Assembly (NCBI RefSeq): GCF_001650875.1 | Contig: NZ_LXYI01000008.1 | Location: 124,266 to 188,265, forward strand | Direction of reading: 5' to 3' | Source: Sulfitobacter sp. EhC04 | GTDB lineage: Bacteria; Pseudomonadota; Alphaproteobacteria; Rhodobacterales; Rhodobacteraceae | Length of the DNA stretch: 64,000 nt | Shown here: piece after piece, positions 47,314 to 55,786 of the stretch | Layout of the letters: each line of letters starts with the position of its first letter | Numbering within the stretch: position 1 is the stretch's first letter | The notes under the pieces: model-generated | The model's database searches: none | What the model was told of the DNA's origin: nothing | The model's input: only the letters and a program-made list of their open reading frames with translations | Translations under genes and position numbers: made by a program

Positions 47314-48434
47314 TAATATCGCAGAACCCGTCCTTTTTGGCTGACCACGTATTTCCGCACCGAGGCAAATCCGGGGGGGCGTTTTTCCTCCAACACCTGA
47401 TATGGCCGCTGGGGCAGGATGATGCTGCGCTCCGTTCGCGTCGCCCCCAGGTCCGGCCCCTGCACGCCAAAGGGGTCGAGCGCGAAGACTTCACGCTCCA
47501 CGGTGGAGAACCAGCCGGATTTCTCTTCGATCACCCGGTCGCTCACCAGTTCCTCCTCGGTCCAGACCAGCGCCCAATCCTGGCCTGCAGGCGCGTTTGC
47601 CTCTGCCAGCACCTCGCGCAGGGGGCCGGCCTGCCGGGTGTAGGCATGGCTGTACATCGGCCCCAGATGGAACCGGCGCAAGCGCTTGGGGTGCAGGTCG
47701 TCAAAATCCTGATCAAAGCCGCGCGCGATGGTCAGCAGTTTCAGCCCACCCAGCGCCTGCGCGCTCAGATGCGCCTGCACCTCGGGCCAGCGCCGCTGGT
47801 CCTTGGGCAGGCCGATATGGCCCGTGTCCTCCAGTTCCATCAGGTAGATGACCGGCAGATTGACCTCTGAATCATAGGTGGCCCAGTGCAGGCGGAACCG
47901 TCGGCGCCCCTCGCCGATATTGCCCATCCAGGCCGCCTGCGGGTCGTTGTGCACCCAGAACAGATCACCCCGCGCCAGTTCCGCGTAGTAGAGCCGTTGC
48001 GAAAGGGCGAATTGCAGCTTGGTGGGAATTTTCTGGTCGCCCAGGATGGTCTGCACCATCTCATCCTTCAGTCGCGCTTCGGACGGCATGTTTTCCAGGT
48101 GTTTCGCGGCCTGTTGCGCGTCATTGGCCATGGTCATGATTTCTGCCGCCACCGGAAAGCCGCTGTCGCGGTTGTCCATGGTCAACGAGCCAAAGAAACG
48201 TCCCGTTTCACGCCCCACCAACAGATACTTGTAGCTGAGCGCGCGAAAACTATGGGTCAGCTTGGCGGCATAGCGGGTGAGGATCTCGATTTCCGCCCGG
48301 TCCAGCGCCCCTTCCGCCTCCATCACGCCGGCCACATGCAACATGTGCTGCATGATCCCTTCGAACTTGGCGAAGTAGCGGCGCGAAGCGAATGTGTCGG
48401 TGAGGCCGATGTGATCGTTGGCGGGGTCGGTCAC
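47313..48434 (-). CDS. conserved hypothetical protein (373 aa)
   Basis: The 373-residue soluble protein starts at a GTG (MTDPANDHIGLTDTF) and has a largely helical N-terminal half followed by a segment with ATYDSEVNLPVIYLMELED. No signal, membrane helix or catalytic motif was recognised. The TAG stop shares its TA with the MITE junction; the reconstructed pre-insertion sequence also reads TAG, so the protein is not altered. An 84-bp palindromic repeat ends 10 bp before the GTG, leaving no evident ribosome-binding site, so the start or its translation may be affected. Confidence 0.7.
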   Translation of the reverse strand: MTDPANDHIGLTDTFASRRYFAKFEGIMQHMLHVAGVMEAEGALDRAEIEILTRYAAKLTHSFRALSYKYLLVGRETGRFFGSLTMDNRDSGFPVAAEIMTMANDAQQAAKHLENMPSEARLKDEMVQTILGDQKIPTKLQFALSQRLYYAELARGDLFWVHNDPQAAWMGNIGEGRRRFRLHWATYDSEVNLPVIYLMELEDTGHIGLPKDQRRWPEVQAHLSAQALGGLKLLTIARGFDQDFDDLHPKRLRRFHLGPMYSHAYTRQAGPLREVLAEANAPAGQDWALVWTEEELVSDRVIEEKSGWFSTVEREVFALDPFGVQGPDLGATRTERSIILPQRPYQVLEEKRPPGFASVRKYVVSQKGRVLRY

Positions 48435-48444
48435 GGGAGTTTCA

Positions 48445-48528
48445 CGTCATCCTCGGGCTTGACCCGAGGATCTCTCGCGATCACGCGCTTCGTTTCACGC
48501 GATCCTCGGGTCAAGCCCGAGGATGACG
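48445..48528. repeat. REP-like palindromic repeat (28-bp arms)
   Basis: Arms of 28 bp at 48445-48472 and 48501-48528 are exact inverted copies, each with an inner palindrome CCTCGGGCTTGACCCGAGG. In frame it reads SSSGLTRGS and DPRVKPEDD, a signature of a widely dispersed alphaproteobacterial intergenic repeat. It separates the 373-residue and coiled-coil genes. Confidence 0.85.
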
Positions 48529-48548
48529 ACAAGGGCCGAGGTATCGCA

Positions 48549-49625
48549 TTACCCGCCATATTGATTGCTGTCGTGCTTCTCGATGATTTTCGCGAACCGC
48601 CGGGCAAAACGCTCATCCGCCTTGGCCTTGGCCTCCAGCACCTCGCGGGCAAAGACCATATGATCCTCGTGTTTCTCCATCATTTCGGCCATGCGTGCAT
48701 TCGTCGCCGCGCCGATCCCGGCCATGGCCGACTGCGCCTCCTGATCCGTTTTCACGCCGATCTCGTTGATGCGGTGCGCCACATCCTGCTGCTGCGCCGT
48801 TTTCAGCGATTTGGTCAACGCGTCATACAGCACCACCCGCTGCTTGGTATCGGTCTGCAACTTGTTGATCAGCACCATCTGCGTCGCCGCCTGGTTCTGC
48901 AGGGAGTCGATCCAGGTCTTGCCCTTCTCGATATAGCGCTCCAGCGTCTGGGACTTGGCCAGCTTGACCTGCTCCTCCTGCACCAGCGCGTTGTACTTCG
49001 CATTGGCCTCCGCCAGTTGCGTTTCCAGCTTGGTGCGTTTCGCGGCATCCGCCTCTGACGCGATGGCGTTTTCCAGCTTGATGATGTCCGGGTCCATGCC
49101 ACCGATATCGGCACGGATGGTTTCCAGTTCCCCCACCGTCAGTTCTCGTTCATCCAGCGTCTCGCTCAGGTTGCTTTCAACCTTGACCTTCTGCTCTTCC
49201 AGCATAGCCAACTGCCCCTCCAGCAACTGGACAATCACATCCGACTTGCTAATCAGATCCTGCAGCTTGTCGTCGATCGAGGCTGAGCGGACGCGTTCCT
49301 GCCGCATGCTGTCGGCCTTTGCGCGGGAAAAGATACCGATGAAGGTTTCCATCCCCGTCTTGCTGCGCATCTCATCGAAATCGCGGCTGAACCCGGCAGT
49401 GACATCGTCCAGGCCCATGATCAGTTCCGCGATGTTCGCGTTCATGATGTCGGTATGGGCATGGACGTCTTCGAGAGAGGCGTTTTCGATGTCGATCATC
49501 GCATCGTCACCGGTCTTCAACTTGGCGCGTGCTGTCTCGATCCGGCTGGTCAGTTCCGCAATCTTGGATTGCGCCTGTGCCACCTGCGCCTGGGATTCCT
49601 TGACCTGTGCATCCAAATTCGCCAT
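48549..49625 (-). CDS. long coiled-coil protein, unknown
   Basis: The 358-residue protein is soluble and almost entirely helical, with heptad-like runs of Ala, Leu, Glu, Gln and Lys from residue 1 to about 45, 110-235 and 290-350. The charged middle (GMETFIGIFSRAKADSM) is the only non-coiled segment. No domain is assigned; the pattern recalls membrane-remodelling or TelA-like coiled-coil proteins but that resemblance is weak. It is the first gene of the locus, with GGAG before its ATG. The REP-like repeat follows its stop. Confidence 0.72.
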   Translation of the reverse strand: MANLDAQVKESQAQVAQAQSKIAELTSRIETARAKLKTGDDAMIDIENASLEDVHAHTDIMNANIAELIMGLDDVTAGFSRDFDEMRSKTGMETFIGIFSRAKADSMRQERVRSASIDDKLQDLISKSDVIVQLLEGQLAMLEEQKVKVESNLSETLDERELTVGELETIRADIGGMDPDIIKLENAIASEADAAKRTKLETQLAEANAKYNALVQEEQVKLAKSQTLERYIEKGKTWIDSLQNQAATQMVLINKLQTDTKQRVVLYDALTKSLKTAQQQDVAHRINEIGVKTDQEAQSAMAGIGAATNARMAEMMEKHEDHMVFAREVLEAKAKADERFARRFAKIIEKHDSNQYGG

Positions 49626-49750
49626 TAAAATCTCCGTTTTCCAATAGGTTGAAACATATATAGGTAATGTTACGGCAATTTACATCACCCATGCCCGCAA
49701 TTTAACCGGAGTGTGGCAAATGCCCATGCCCTTGAAAAGAGGGGATCGCG

Positions 49751-50842
49751 TCAGGTCAGAGGCCAGCGCAGGGTAACAACATGCCCTTTGTCACCGTGAT
49801 GCGAGGTCAGATCGCCACCCAACTGCTGCGCCGCCGCCTGCATGATACGCATCCCCAGACCAGTCCCGACAATGGTCTGAACGCCGCCCGCAGCAGGTGG
49901 TCCGCCGTCATCGACACAGGTCAGCACATAGCTGTCGCCATCAATCTTTCCGATGATGTCCAAGGCCCCCTTGTCGCGCCCCTCGAACGCATATTTCGCC
50001 GCGTTCGCGATGGCCTCGTTCACGATCATGCCGACCGCTGACGCGGCACGGGACTGGAGCTTGCATGATTCCACATCATGCCGCACGTGAATGCCTTTCG
50101 GCATTTGTGCCGAAGCGGTCAGAACCACGCGATCAAGGAAACTGGTCAGATTTACCATCGCGCCGGCATCGGAAAGATACAATGCCTCATGCAGGTTGCT
50201 GACCATGGCAAGCCGGCCCTGTACGGCCTCCAGCGCCTCGCGCGCCTCCTCCGTCTGAACCGAACGAGTCTGAATGCGGATCAACGCCTCCAGCGCCTGC
50301 AGGGAGTTCTTTACCCTGTGGTCGACCTCGCGGCGCAGCATTTCGGCAGCACCCAGCGCTTCGCGCAGTTCAAGGTGACGCATCACCTGCTTTGCCAATA
50401 TCTTCAACGTGGTGCGCTGGGTTTCTCTCAAGACCCTCGGCACACGGTCAAGGACACATAATGTGCCCAACGCCACGCCATCTGCGCCTTTCAGCAAAGC
50501 CCCGGCGTAGAACCTGATCTGGTCATCACCCGTGACCAGCGGATTTGCAGCGGTGCGCGGGTCATTGGTTGTATCCTGGACCTCCAGAAAATCACCAGAC
50601 TGGATGGCATGGGCACAAATACTCATCTGAATTGGCGTTTCCGTCACGTCCAGACCTTGAACCGCCTTGAACCACTGGCGATCCTTTTCGACCAGCGACA
50701 CCAATGCGATGGGCGTCTGACATATCTCGCCAGCAAGTTTGACGATTTCATCGAAGCCTTCTTCGGGCGCCGTGTCCAGAATGTTGTATCCGCGCAGCAG
50801 CGCCAGGCGGATCTCTTCATCGTCAATCAGCTTGTCTGACAT
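49751..50842 (-). CDS. GAF-domain HisKA_2-type sensor histidine kinase
   Basis: The 363-residue soluble protein has a GAF domain (about residues 25-160, with TPIALVSLVEKDRQWFKAVQ) and a transmitter of the HisKA_2/HWE-related group: REVDHRVKNSLQALEALI carries the phospho-acceptor His near residue 180, then an ATPase domain with an N box VNEAIANAAKYAF and a G box TGLGMRIM. No receiver domain or membrane helix is present. It would sense a cytosolic signal and phosphorylate an unlinked response regulator. No partner gene is adjacent. Confidence 0.92.
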   Translation of the reverse strand: MSDKLIDDEEIRLALLRGYNILDTAPEEGFDEIVKLAGEICQTPIALVSLVEKDRQWFKAVQGLDVTETPIQMSICAHAIQSGDFLEVQDTTNDPRTAANPLVTGDDQIRFYAGALLKGADGVALGTLCVLDRVPRVLRETQRTTLKILAKQVMRHLELREALGAAEMLRREVDHRVKNSLQALEALIRIQTRSVQTEEAREALEAVQGRLAMVSNLHEALYLSDAGAMVNLTSFLDRVVLTASAQMPKGIHVRHDVESCKLQSRAASAVGMIVNEAIANAAKYAFEGRDKGALDIIGKIDGDSYVLTCVDDGGPPAAGGVQTIVGTGLGMRIMQAAAQQLGGDLTSHHGDKGHVVTLRWPLT

Positions 50843-51023
50843 CCAGGCTCTTTCATTGCCGCGCCTTATCGGAAAGATGTGGCCCGAACGTGAATTTCAC
50901 AACGGTATTGTTTAACTGACCTGCCGGGTCAAGGCTGATCGGGCCCTGACCTCTGGGCAGGCAAGAACCCTCTTTTGGGTTCAACCTGTGCAAGCCGCGC
51001 CATCGCACCGGACAGGGGCGCGT

Positions 51024-51815
51024 TCACCCCCCCAACACGGCCCTCACCATGTCGCTTTCAGGATCGGCCAACGCGTCGATGACGTCAAAGTGATGCTTGC
51101 CCTCGACAACGACCTGACGCGCGCCCCAGGTCCGCGCCAGCTGCTCGGATTGCTCCAGAAACGCAGGCCGCTCATCCGCGCCGACCCAGACGGTTACGTT
51201 GACCCCATGCGGGGGGCTCATGTTGATCGGGCTTTCCGCCAGCGCCTCAGCTGCGTCGATACGCAGCACATCGTTCATCGACGTCTGCATGAGGGGGCCA
51301 AGATCAGCAAGGGCGGAGATCGGGGCGATGTTCTCGATCCGGTCGCGCACCTCGGACGGCAGCACCAGCGGATCGGTCATCCGAGACACCAGATGCCCGC
51401 CCGCCGAATGACCCACAAGCGACAGCCTGCCGAACGTTCGCCTGGAAATCTCGGTAACGGCCGCGGCAATCTGGGTAGTGATCGTGCCGATGCGCACATC
51501 GGGGCAAAGATCATAGGACGGCATGGCGACAGCCCAGCCGCGCGACAATGGCCCGGCGGCCAGGTGGGACCAATAGCTGCTGTCGAATGCCTTCCAGTAA
51601 CCGCCGTGTACAAAAATAACAGTCCCGCGCGACACGCCTTCGGGCTGAAAGAAATCAAAGACCTGCCTGTCGGAAGGGCCGTAAGACACCCCGACCTGCG
51701 CCCGTGCGCCCAGATCGTTACGAAAAGCTGCTGCTGCTTTTTCCCACTTCGGGGGGAATGTGTCAGCGCCCTCGATATGGCCGGAATTGTCATAGGCATC
51801 GTCAAACTGCGTCAT
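51024..51815 (-). CDS. alpha/beta hydrolase, kynurenine formamidase-like
   Basis: The 263-residue protein has the oxyanion motif HGGYW, nucleophile elbow GHSAGG and a C-terminal KHHFDVIDAL with the likely catalytic His. HGGYW is typical of arylformamidase-like and related esterases. No kynurenine pathway gene is adjacent, so the substrate is open. ATG 51815 is preceded by AAGGA and was preferred over a longer frame. It is divergent from gabD with about 100 bp between. Confidence 0.9.
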   Translation of the reverse strand: MTQFDDAYDNSGHIEGADTFPPKWEKAAAAFRNDLGARAQVGVSYGPSDRQVFDFFQPEGVSRGTVIFVHGGYWKAFDSSYWSHLAAGPLSRGWAVAMPSYDLCPDVRIGTITTQIAAAVTEISRRTFGRLSLVGHSAGGHLVSRMTDPLVLPSEVRDRIENIAPISALADLGPLMQTSMNDVLRIDAAEALAESPINMSPPHGVNVTVWVGADERPAFLEQSEQLARTWGARQVVVEGKHHFDVIDALADPESDMVRAVLGG

Positions 51816-51913
51816 AAATCGTCCTTTGGATAGCGCCCCGAAATCAAACGGGAACTGGACAATCATAGCCAATGTTGCTTTGGGTGCCACAAACAAAAGC
51901 GGAGACAACACAA

Positions 51914-53389
51914 ATGACTGACGCAAAAACCGATCTGAAATCCATGCTCAAGGATCCCGGCCTGTTGGAAACCCGCGCCTATATCGGCGGCAAATGGGTG
52001 GACGGGGACGATGGCACATTTGACGTAATGAACCCCGCCCGCGGCGACGTGATCGCCAAGGTTGCGAACCTCAGCCGCGCGCAGGTCGCAGGTGCCATTG
52101 CACAGGCCGAAAAGGCGCAAAAGGAATGGGCCGCCTGGACCGGCAAGGAACGCGCCGCCGTCATGCGCAAGTGGTTCGACCTGATGATGGAAAACCAGGA
52201 AGACCTTGGGAAAATCCTGACCGCAGAGCAGGGCAAGCCGCTGGCCGAAGCCAAGGGCGAAATCGCCTATGGCGCGTCTTTCATCGAGTTCTTCGGCGAA
52301 GAGGCCAAACGCATCTACGGCGAGACGATACCGGGCCACCAGCGCGACAAGCGCATTACGGTGATCAAGCAGCCCATCGGCGTCGCGGCCTCCATCACGC
52401 CATGGAACTTTCCCAACGCAATGATCACCCGCAAGGCCGCACCGGCACTGGCTGCCGGCTGCGCTTTCGTCGCGCGCCCCGCTGCGGAAACACCGCTGTC
52501 GGCCATCGTCATGGGTGTCCTGGCCGAACGTGCGGGCATCCCTGCCGGGGTATTCAACGTAGTGCCTTCCTCGTCCTCCTCTGCTGTGGGCAAGGAATTC
52601 TGCGAAAACCCCGCCGTGCGCAAACTGACCTTCACCGGATCAACCGAGGTGGGTCGCATCCTGCTCAGACAGGCCGCCGATCAGGTCATGAAATGCTCCA
52701 TGGAACTTGGCGGCAATGCGCCCTTTATCGTCTTTGACGACGCCGATCTCGATGCCGCCGTCGAAGGCGCGATCCTGTGCAAGTTCCGCAACAACGGCCA
52801 GACCTGCGTCTGCGCCAACCGGATATACGTCCAGGCAGGCGTCTACGACGCTTTCGCCGCCAAGCTGAAGGACCGCGTCAGCAAAATGAAGGTCGGCGAT
52901 GGCTTCGAGGACGGCGTCGAACTGGGTCCGCTGATCAACGGCGACGCCAGCGAAAAGGTCAAGGAACACGTCGAGGATGCCGTTTCCAAAGGCGCCCAGA
53001 TCCTTTTGGGATCGAAAGGCGAAAAGATGGAAGGCAATTTCCTGGCACCGACCATCATCACCGGCGTGACCCAGGAGATGAAAGTCTCCAAGGAAGAGAC
53101 ATTCGGCCCCCTTGCCCCCCTGTTCAAGTTCGATAACGAAGACGACGTGATCGCGATGGCCAATGACACGATCTTCGGACTCGCATCCTACTTCTATGCC
53201 AAGGACCTCAGCCGCGTGTACAAAGTAGCCGAGGCACTGGAATATGGCATCGTCGGCGTGAACACCGGCATCATCTCCACCGAGGTTGCCCCCTTCGGCG
53301 GCGTCAAGCAGTCCGGCCTGGGCCGCGAGGGCAGCCACCACGGGATCGAAGATTACCTTGAGATGAAATACATCTGCATGTCCGTCTGA
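51914..53389 (+). CDS. gabD: succinate-semialdehyde dehydrogenase
   Basis: The 491-residue aldehyde dehydrogenase has the NAD(P)-binding FTGSTEVGRILL, the general base Glu in MELGGNAPFIVFDDADLD and the catalytic Cys in GQTCVCANR, with an adjacent Cys as in E. coli GabD. It oxidises succinic semialdehyde to succinate, the last step of GABA degradation. ATG 51914 fits the family start and has GGAG upstream. No gabT is adjacent. It is followed by a palindromic repeat and a convergent gene. Confidence 0.93.
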   Translation: MTDAKTDLKSMLKDPGLLETRAYIGGKWVDGDDGTFDVMNPARGDVIAKVANLSRAQVAGAIAQAEKAQKEWAAWTGKERAAVMRKWFDLMMENQEDLGKILTAEQGKPLAEAKGEIAYGASFIEFFGEEAKRIYGETIPGHQRDKRITVIKQPIGVAASITPWNFPNAMITRKAAPALAAGCAFVARPAAETPLSAIVMGVLAERAGIPAGVFNVVPSSSSSAVGKEFCENPAVRKLTFTGSTEVGRILLRQAADQVMKCSMELGGNAPFIVFDDADLDAAVEGAILCKFRNNGQTCVCANRIYVQAGVYDAFAAKLKDRVSKMKVGDGFEDGVELGPLINGDASEKVKEHVEDAVSKGAQILLGSKGEKMEGNFLAPTIITGVTQEMKVSKEETFGPLAPLFKFDNEDDVIAMANDTIFGLASYFYAKDLSRVYKVAEALEYGIVGVNTGIISTEVAPFGGVKQSGLGREGSHHGIEDYLEMKYICMSV

Positions 53390-53417
53390 CCACCCGGTCA
53401 CCACAGACGCAACATAT

Positions 53418-53456
53418 CCCCTCTCCCCCACGGGGGAGAGGGTTAGGGTGAGGGGG
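53418..53456. repeat. palindromic GC-rich intergenic repeat
   Basis: A perfect 11-bp stem CCCTCTCCCCC/GGGGGAGAGGG with a 2-base loop is followed by TTAGGGTGAGGGGG. This is a dispersed intergenic repeat common in proteobacteria. It lies between convergent gabD and lysozyme-like genes and might terminate both, though it has no T tract. Confidence 0.75.
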
Positions 53457-53463
53457 CATGCCC

Positions 53464-54225
53464 TTACTCAAGCGCTTGATCGGCAATCATTGCCGGATCA
53501 ATCCTCGCCATCTCCGCATTGAACCGGGCCCATGTGATCGACGCCCGGTTGCCCGCATGTCCGTGATAATGCGACTTGCCGGTGGAGTTCGGCAAACCGG
53601 CCCAGATCTTTGCCAGATTGTTCATGAAACCCACGCGCCCCAGCCTGCCCGCGCGGAATTCATGCAGACCCGCCTCCGCCAATAGAACATCTGCCAGACG
53701 GTCCTGAACGCCGGGACTGAACCGCGCAGTCGGGGCGATGCCCAACTTCGCCACAACCCGGCGCAATGTCGCCGGGATGAACTGGTATCGGCCGATGGCA
53801 TGCGGCTGAGCCGGCGTCTCCTCGATCCAGCGGTAGATCTCGGCCAATGTCATCTGCGTCGGAGGTTTCGGTGTTTTGATGCGCGCGCCATGTTGCACCG
53901 CGTCATAGCCATCACGCCGCGATTCCGCCGCGCCGATCAGCGCGCGTATCCGCGCAACGTCCGAACCCTGCACCAACGCAAGCGGCGCATTTTCGAACGC
54001 AGGTTCATGGGCTGGCCTTTCCGCGAACAGGCCCTGCGCCGCGCGGCCCACAAACAGGCTGGGGTCCGCCTCGCCATCACTCGACAGCGCCCGCGAGGCA
54101 ATCAACCCGACCCGCGCGCCGCCCCAGTCGCCCTGGGAAAACAATGATCCGCCTTCGGCGCGGGCGTTACTGCCAAGAACCAGGGCACAGAGAACTGTCA
54201 TCAGAATGGGGAAAACGTCGCGCAT
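53464..54225 (-). CDS. secreted lysozyme-like (lambda endolysin-like) protein
   Basis: The 253-residue precursor has a signal peptide (MRDVFPILMTVLCALVLGSNARA). The C-terminal 150 residues resemble the lambda-type lysozyme/transglycosylase fold: a catalytic Glu candidate in IGAAESRRDGYDA, then IGRYQFIPATL, RFSPGVQDRLADVLL and a KIWAGLP block. It probably cleaves peptidoglycan in the periplasm. This is inferred from pattern similarity; the N-terminal half is unknown. The frame is open far upstream, but those residues are GC-rich noise without a start signal. Confidence 0.75.
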   Translation of the reverse strand: MRDVFPILMTVLCALVLGSNARAEGGSLFSQGDWGGARVGLIASRALSSDGEADPSLFVGRAAQGLFAERPAHEPAFENAPLALVQGSDVARIRALIGAAESRRDGYDAVQHGARIKTPKPPTQMTLAEIYRWIEETPAQPHAIGRYQFIPATLRRVVAKLGIAPTARFSPGVQDRLADVLLAEAGLHEFRAGRLGRVGFMNNLAKIWAGLPNSTGKSHYHGHAGNRASITWARFNAEMARIDPAMIADQALE

Positions 54226-54498
54226 CACGGCTCCGGCTCGGGGACCGGCGCAGATTGGCAGTTGCATCCTAATATTCAGTAACTTCCCCCTTGGGAAACC
54301 GCGCGGCGATTGCAAGGCCCTGACCGCGCCCGCGTCCGGGCGCAAGAAGCGGTCTGCCGCCGACGCCCTGCGTTCTGCGCAACCTGCCGCCGACGCTGTG
54401 GCAAGCGGGAAACCCCCTGCCCATGTTCGGGTTGGCACCACAACCGGCAGGCAGAATGCTTGCCGGGCTCTCGCCAACAACGACTGAAAGGAAGATCT

Positions 54499-54960
54499 AT
54501 GACCTTTTCGAAAATCACCCGTACCCTCGTCGGTTCGACGGCGCTCGCGGCTGCATTCTCCATGCCGCTGATGGCGCAGGAAGCACCGGAAACGTCGCCG
54601 GCACCGGAAGCGCCGACAACACAGGTCGCGCCCGAAGCCACCCCCGAGGTTCCGGCCGAGATTGCCAGCACCACAAAGGAAGCGATCGAGAACGGCACAG
54701 CCGTCGCCGTGACCTCTGATGATGCGGTGATCGGCAAGATCGAAACGGTGACCGCCCTGGAGGACGGCACCAACCGCTATGAAATCGCCCTGGGCGACAC
54801 ATATGATGTCGAAGGGGGCCGCGTGGCGATCCAAAGCACAGACCAATTGAATTCCGAAGGTCAGCTCGAACTGGAAGTCACCGAACAGGAATTCGCCGCC
54901 GCAGTCCAGCAGCAGCTGGGCAGTGGTGCAGGGACGGGCACCGAGACGCAGACAAACTGA
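54499..54960 (+). CDS. secreted Pro/Ala-rich hypothetical protein
   Basis: The 153-residue precursor has a signal peptide (MTFSKITRTLVGSTALAAAF) with cleavage probably after MAQE or nearby, then an acidic Pro/Ala-rich linker (APETSPAPEAPTT) and a C-terminal part (VIGKIETVTALEDGTNRYEI) that vaguely recalls a PRC-barrel strand order. AAAGGAAG lies at good distance from ATG 54499. No family is assigned. It is a single gene followed by a terminator-like hairpin. Confidence 0.75.
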   Translation: MTFSKITRTLVGSTALAAAFSMPLMAQEAPETSPAPEAPTTQVAPEATPEVPAEIASTTKEAIENGTAVAVTSDDAVIGKIETVTALEDGTNRYEIALGDTYDVEGGRVAIQSTDQLNSEGQLELEVTEQEFAAAVQQQLGSGAGTGTETQTN

Positions 54961-54999
54961 CTTCTCCCGGTTTGAACCCAAGGCTGCCTCGGCTGTCCT

Positions 55000-55037
55000 G
55001 GGGGTCGGTTCTGCTGTGGCAGTGCCGGCCCCCTTTT
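55000..55037 (+). terminator. rho-independent terminator after the secreted protein gene
   Basis: GGGGGTCGG pairs with CCGGCCCCC (one G-T pair) around a 16-base loop and is followed by TTTT, about 40 bp after the stop. Confidence 0.75.
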
Positions 55038-55115
55038 GTCAGATTTCGGGCCTTGCAGGCGATCCTCACCTCCTGCTGAAAAGCCTTTCAACCCATTGCC
55101 TGACAAGTAATCATC

Positions 55116-55144
55116 AAAAAGCCCGGAACATCTCTGCTCCGGGC
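55116..55144 (-). terminator. rho-independent terminator of the hsp20 gene
   Basis: On the minus strand GCCCGGA and TCCGGGC pair around a 10-base loop and are followed by TTTTT. It lies about 70 bp past the Hsp20 stop. Confidence 0.85.
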
Positions 55145-55214
55145 CCCGGTCCGTCTTGAGTGAGGTTCAGACCGTGATCCGCCCCTTGGGGTTGACCAGC
55201 GTGAACCGGCCGCC

Positions 55215-55685
55215 TCAGTTGACGGATTTCGCGTCGACGACATCCTTGTCCAGCGCCTTGGTATCCGATGCGATCTGGATCTGGCGCGGCTTCAGCGCCT
55301 CGGGAACCTGACGCTGCAGTTCGATGTGCAGCATGCCGTTGGAATGCGTCGCACCTGTCACTTGGACATGGTCCGCCAGATGGAACCGGCGTTCGAATGC
55401 CCGTGTCGCGATGCCGCGATGCAGAAAGGTCTTGTCTTCGTCCCCATCAGCTTTGCGCGCGGACACGATCAGCGCCTTTTCACGGACCTCGACGCTCAGG
55501 TCAGCGTCGGCAAAACCTGCCACCGCAATCGAAATGCGATAGCTGTCGTCGTTCAGTTTCTCGATGTTGTAAGGGGGGTAGCTGGGGGTGGCCCCATCAT
55601 TGCTCAACACGCGATCCATCATGTTGGCAATCTGGTCAAAACCAACGCTGGACCGGTAAAGCGGTGCAAAATCATAAGTACGCAT
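55215..55685 (-). CDS. Hsp20/IbpA-family small heat-shock protein
   Basis: The 156-residue protein has an alpha-crystallin domain (about residues 35-130): YPPYNIEKLNDDSYRISIAVAG opens it and HRGIATRAFERRFHLADHV lies in the middle, with the C-terminal I-x-I-like tail QIQIAS. It binds unfolding proteins and holds them for refolding by DnaK/ClpB. A heat-shock-type promoter lies about 100 bp upstream and the leader carries an 8-bp hairpin. The start has GAGGA upstream. Confidence 0.95.
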   Translation of the reverse strand: MRTYDFAPLYRSSVGFDQIANMMDRVLSNDGATPSYPPYNIEKLNDDSYRISIAVAGFADADLSVEVREKALIVSARKADGDEDKTFLHRGIATRAFERRFHLADHVQVTGATHSNGMLHIELQRQVPEALKPRQIQIASDTKALDKDVVDAKSVN

Positions 55686-55752
55686 TTGTCATCCTCATCT
55701 TTGAGCGATTAACGATACGAGCCTTCCACCATTGGACAGGCCCAGTTCTGTT

Positions 55753-55779
55753 ATCAGGACCCTGCAGAGGCGTCCTGAT
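55753..55779 (-). promoter_or_regulatory. hairpin at the 5' end of the hsp20 leader
   Basis: ATCAGGAC and GTCCTGAT form a perfect 8-bp stem with an 11-base loop. It would lie at the very start of the RNA made from the adjacent RpoH-like promoter. Thermosensor function is speculative; no ROSE-type pairing with the Shine-Dalgarno was seen. Confidence 0.55.
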
Positions 55780-55786
55780 GCCGAAG

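Noticed and set aside
47213..47494. A 93-codon frame crossing the MITE
   Set aside because: It crosses the element boundary and is antisense to nothing recognisable; composition is not coding-like and no ribosome site is present.
48431..48652. A 73-codon minus-strand frame reading SSSGLTRGS and DPRVKPEDD
   Set aside because: This is the translation of a dispersed palindromic DNA repeat and overlaps real genes; it is a well-known kind of false gene.
42097..49625. Reading the AAA locus as a known antiphage defence system
   Set aside because: No nuclease, protease, TIR, reverse transcriptase, methyltransferase or toxin-like motif was found among the proteins.
53304..53486. A minus-strand frame reading PHPNPLPRGGEG
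   Set aside because: It is the translation of the GC-rich intergenic palindrome running antisense into gabD.
55686..55752. A ROSE RNA thermometer in the hsp20 leader
   Set aside because: The conserved UUGCU-type anti-Shine-Dalgarno segment is absent; only an unrelated hairpin near the 5' end was seen.
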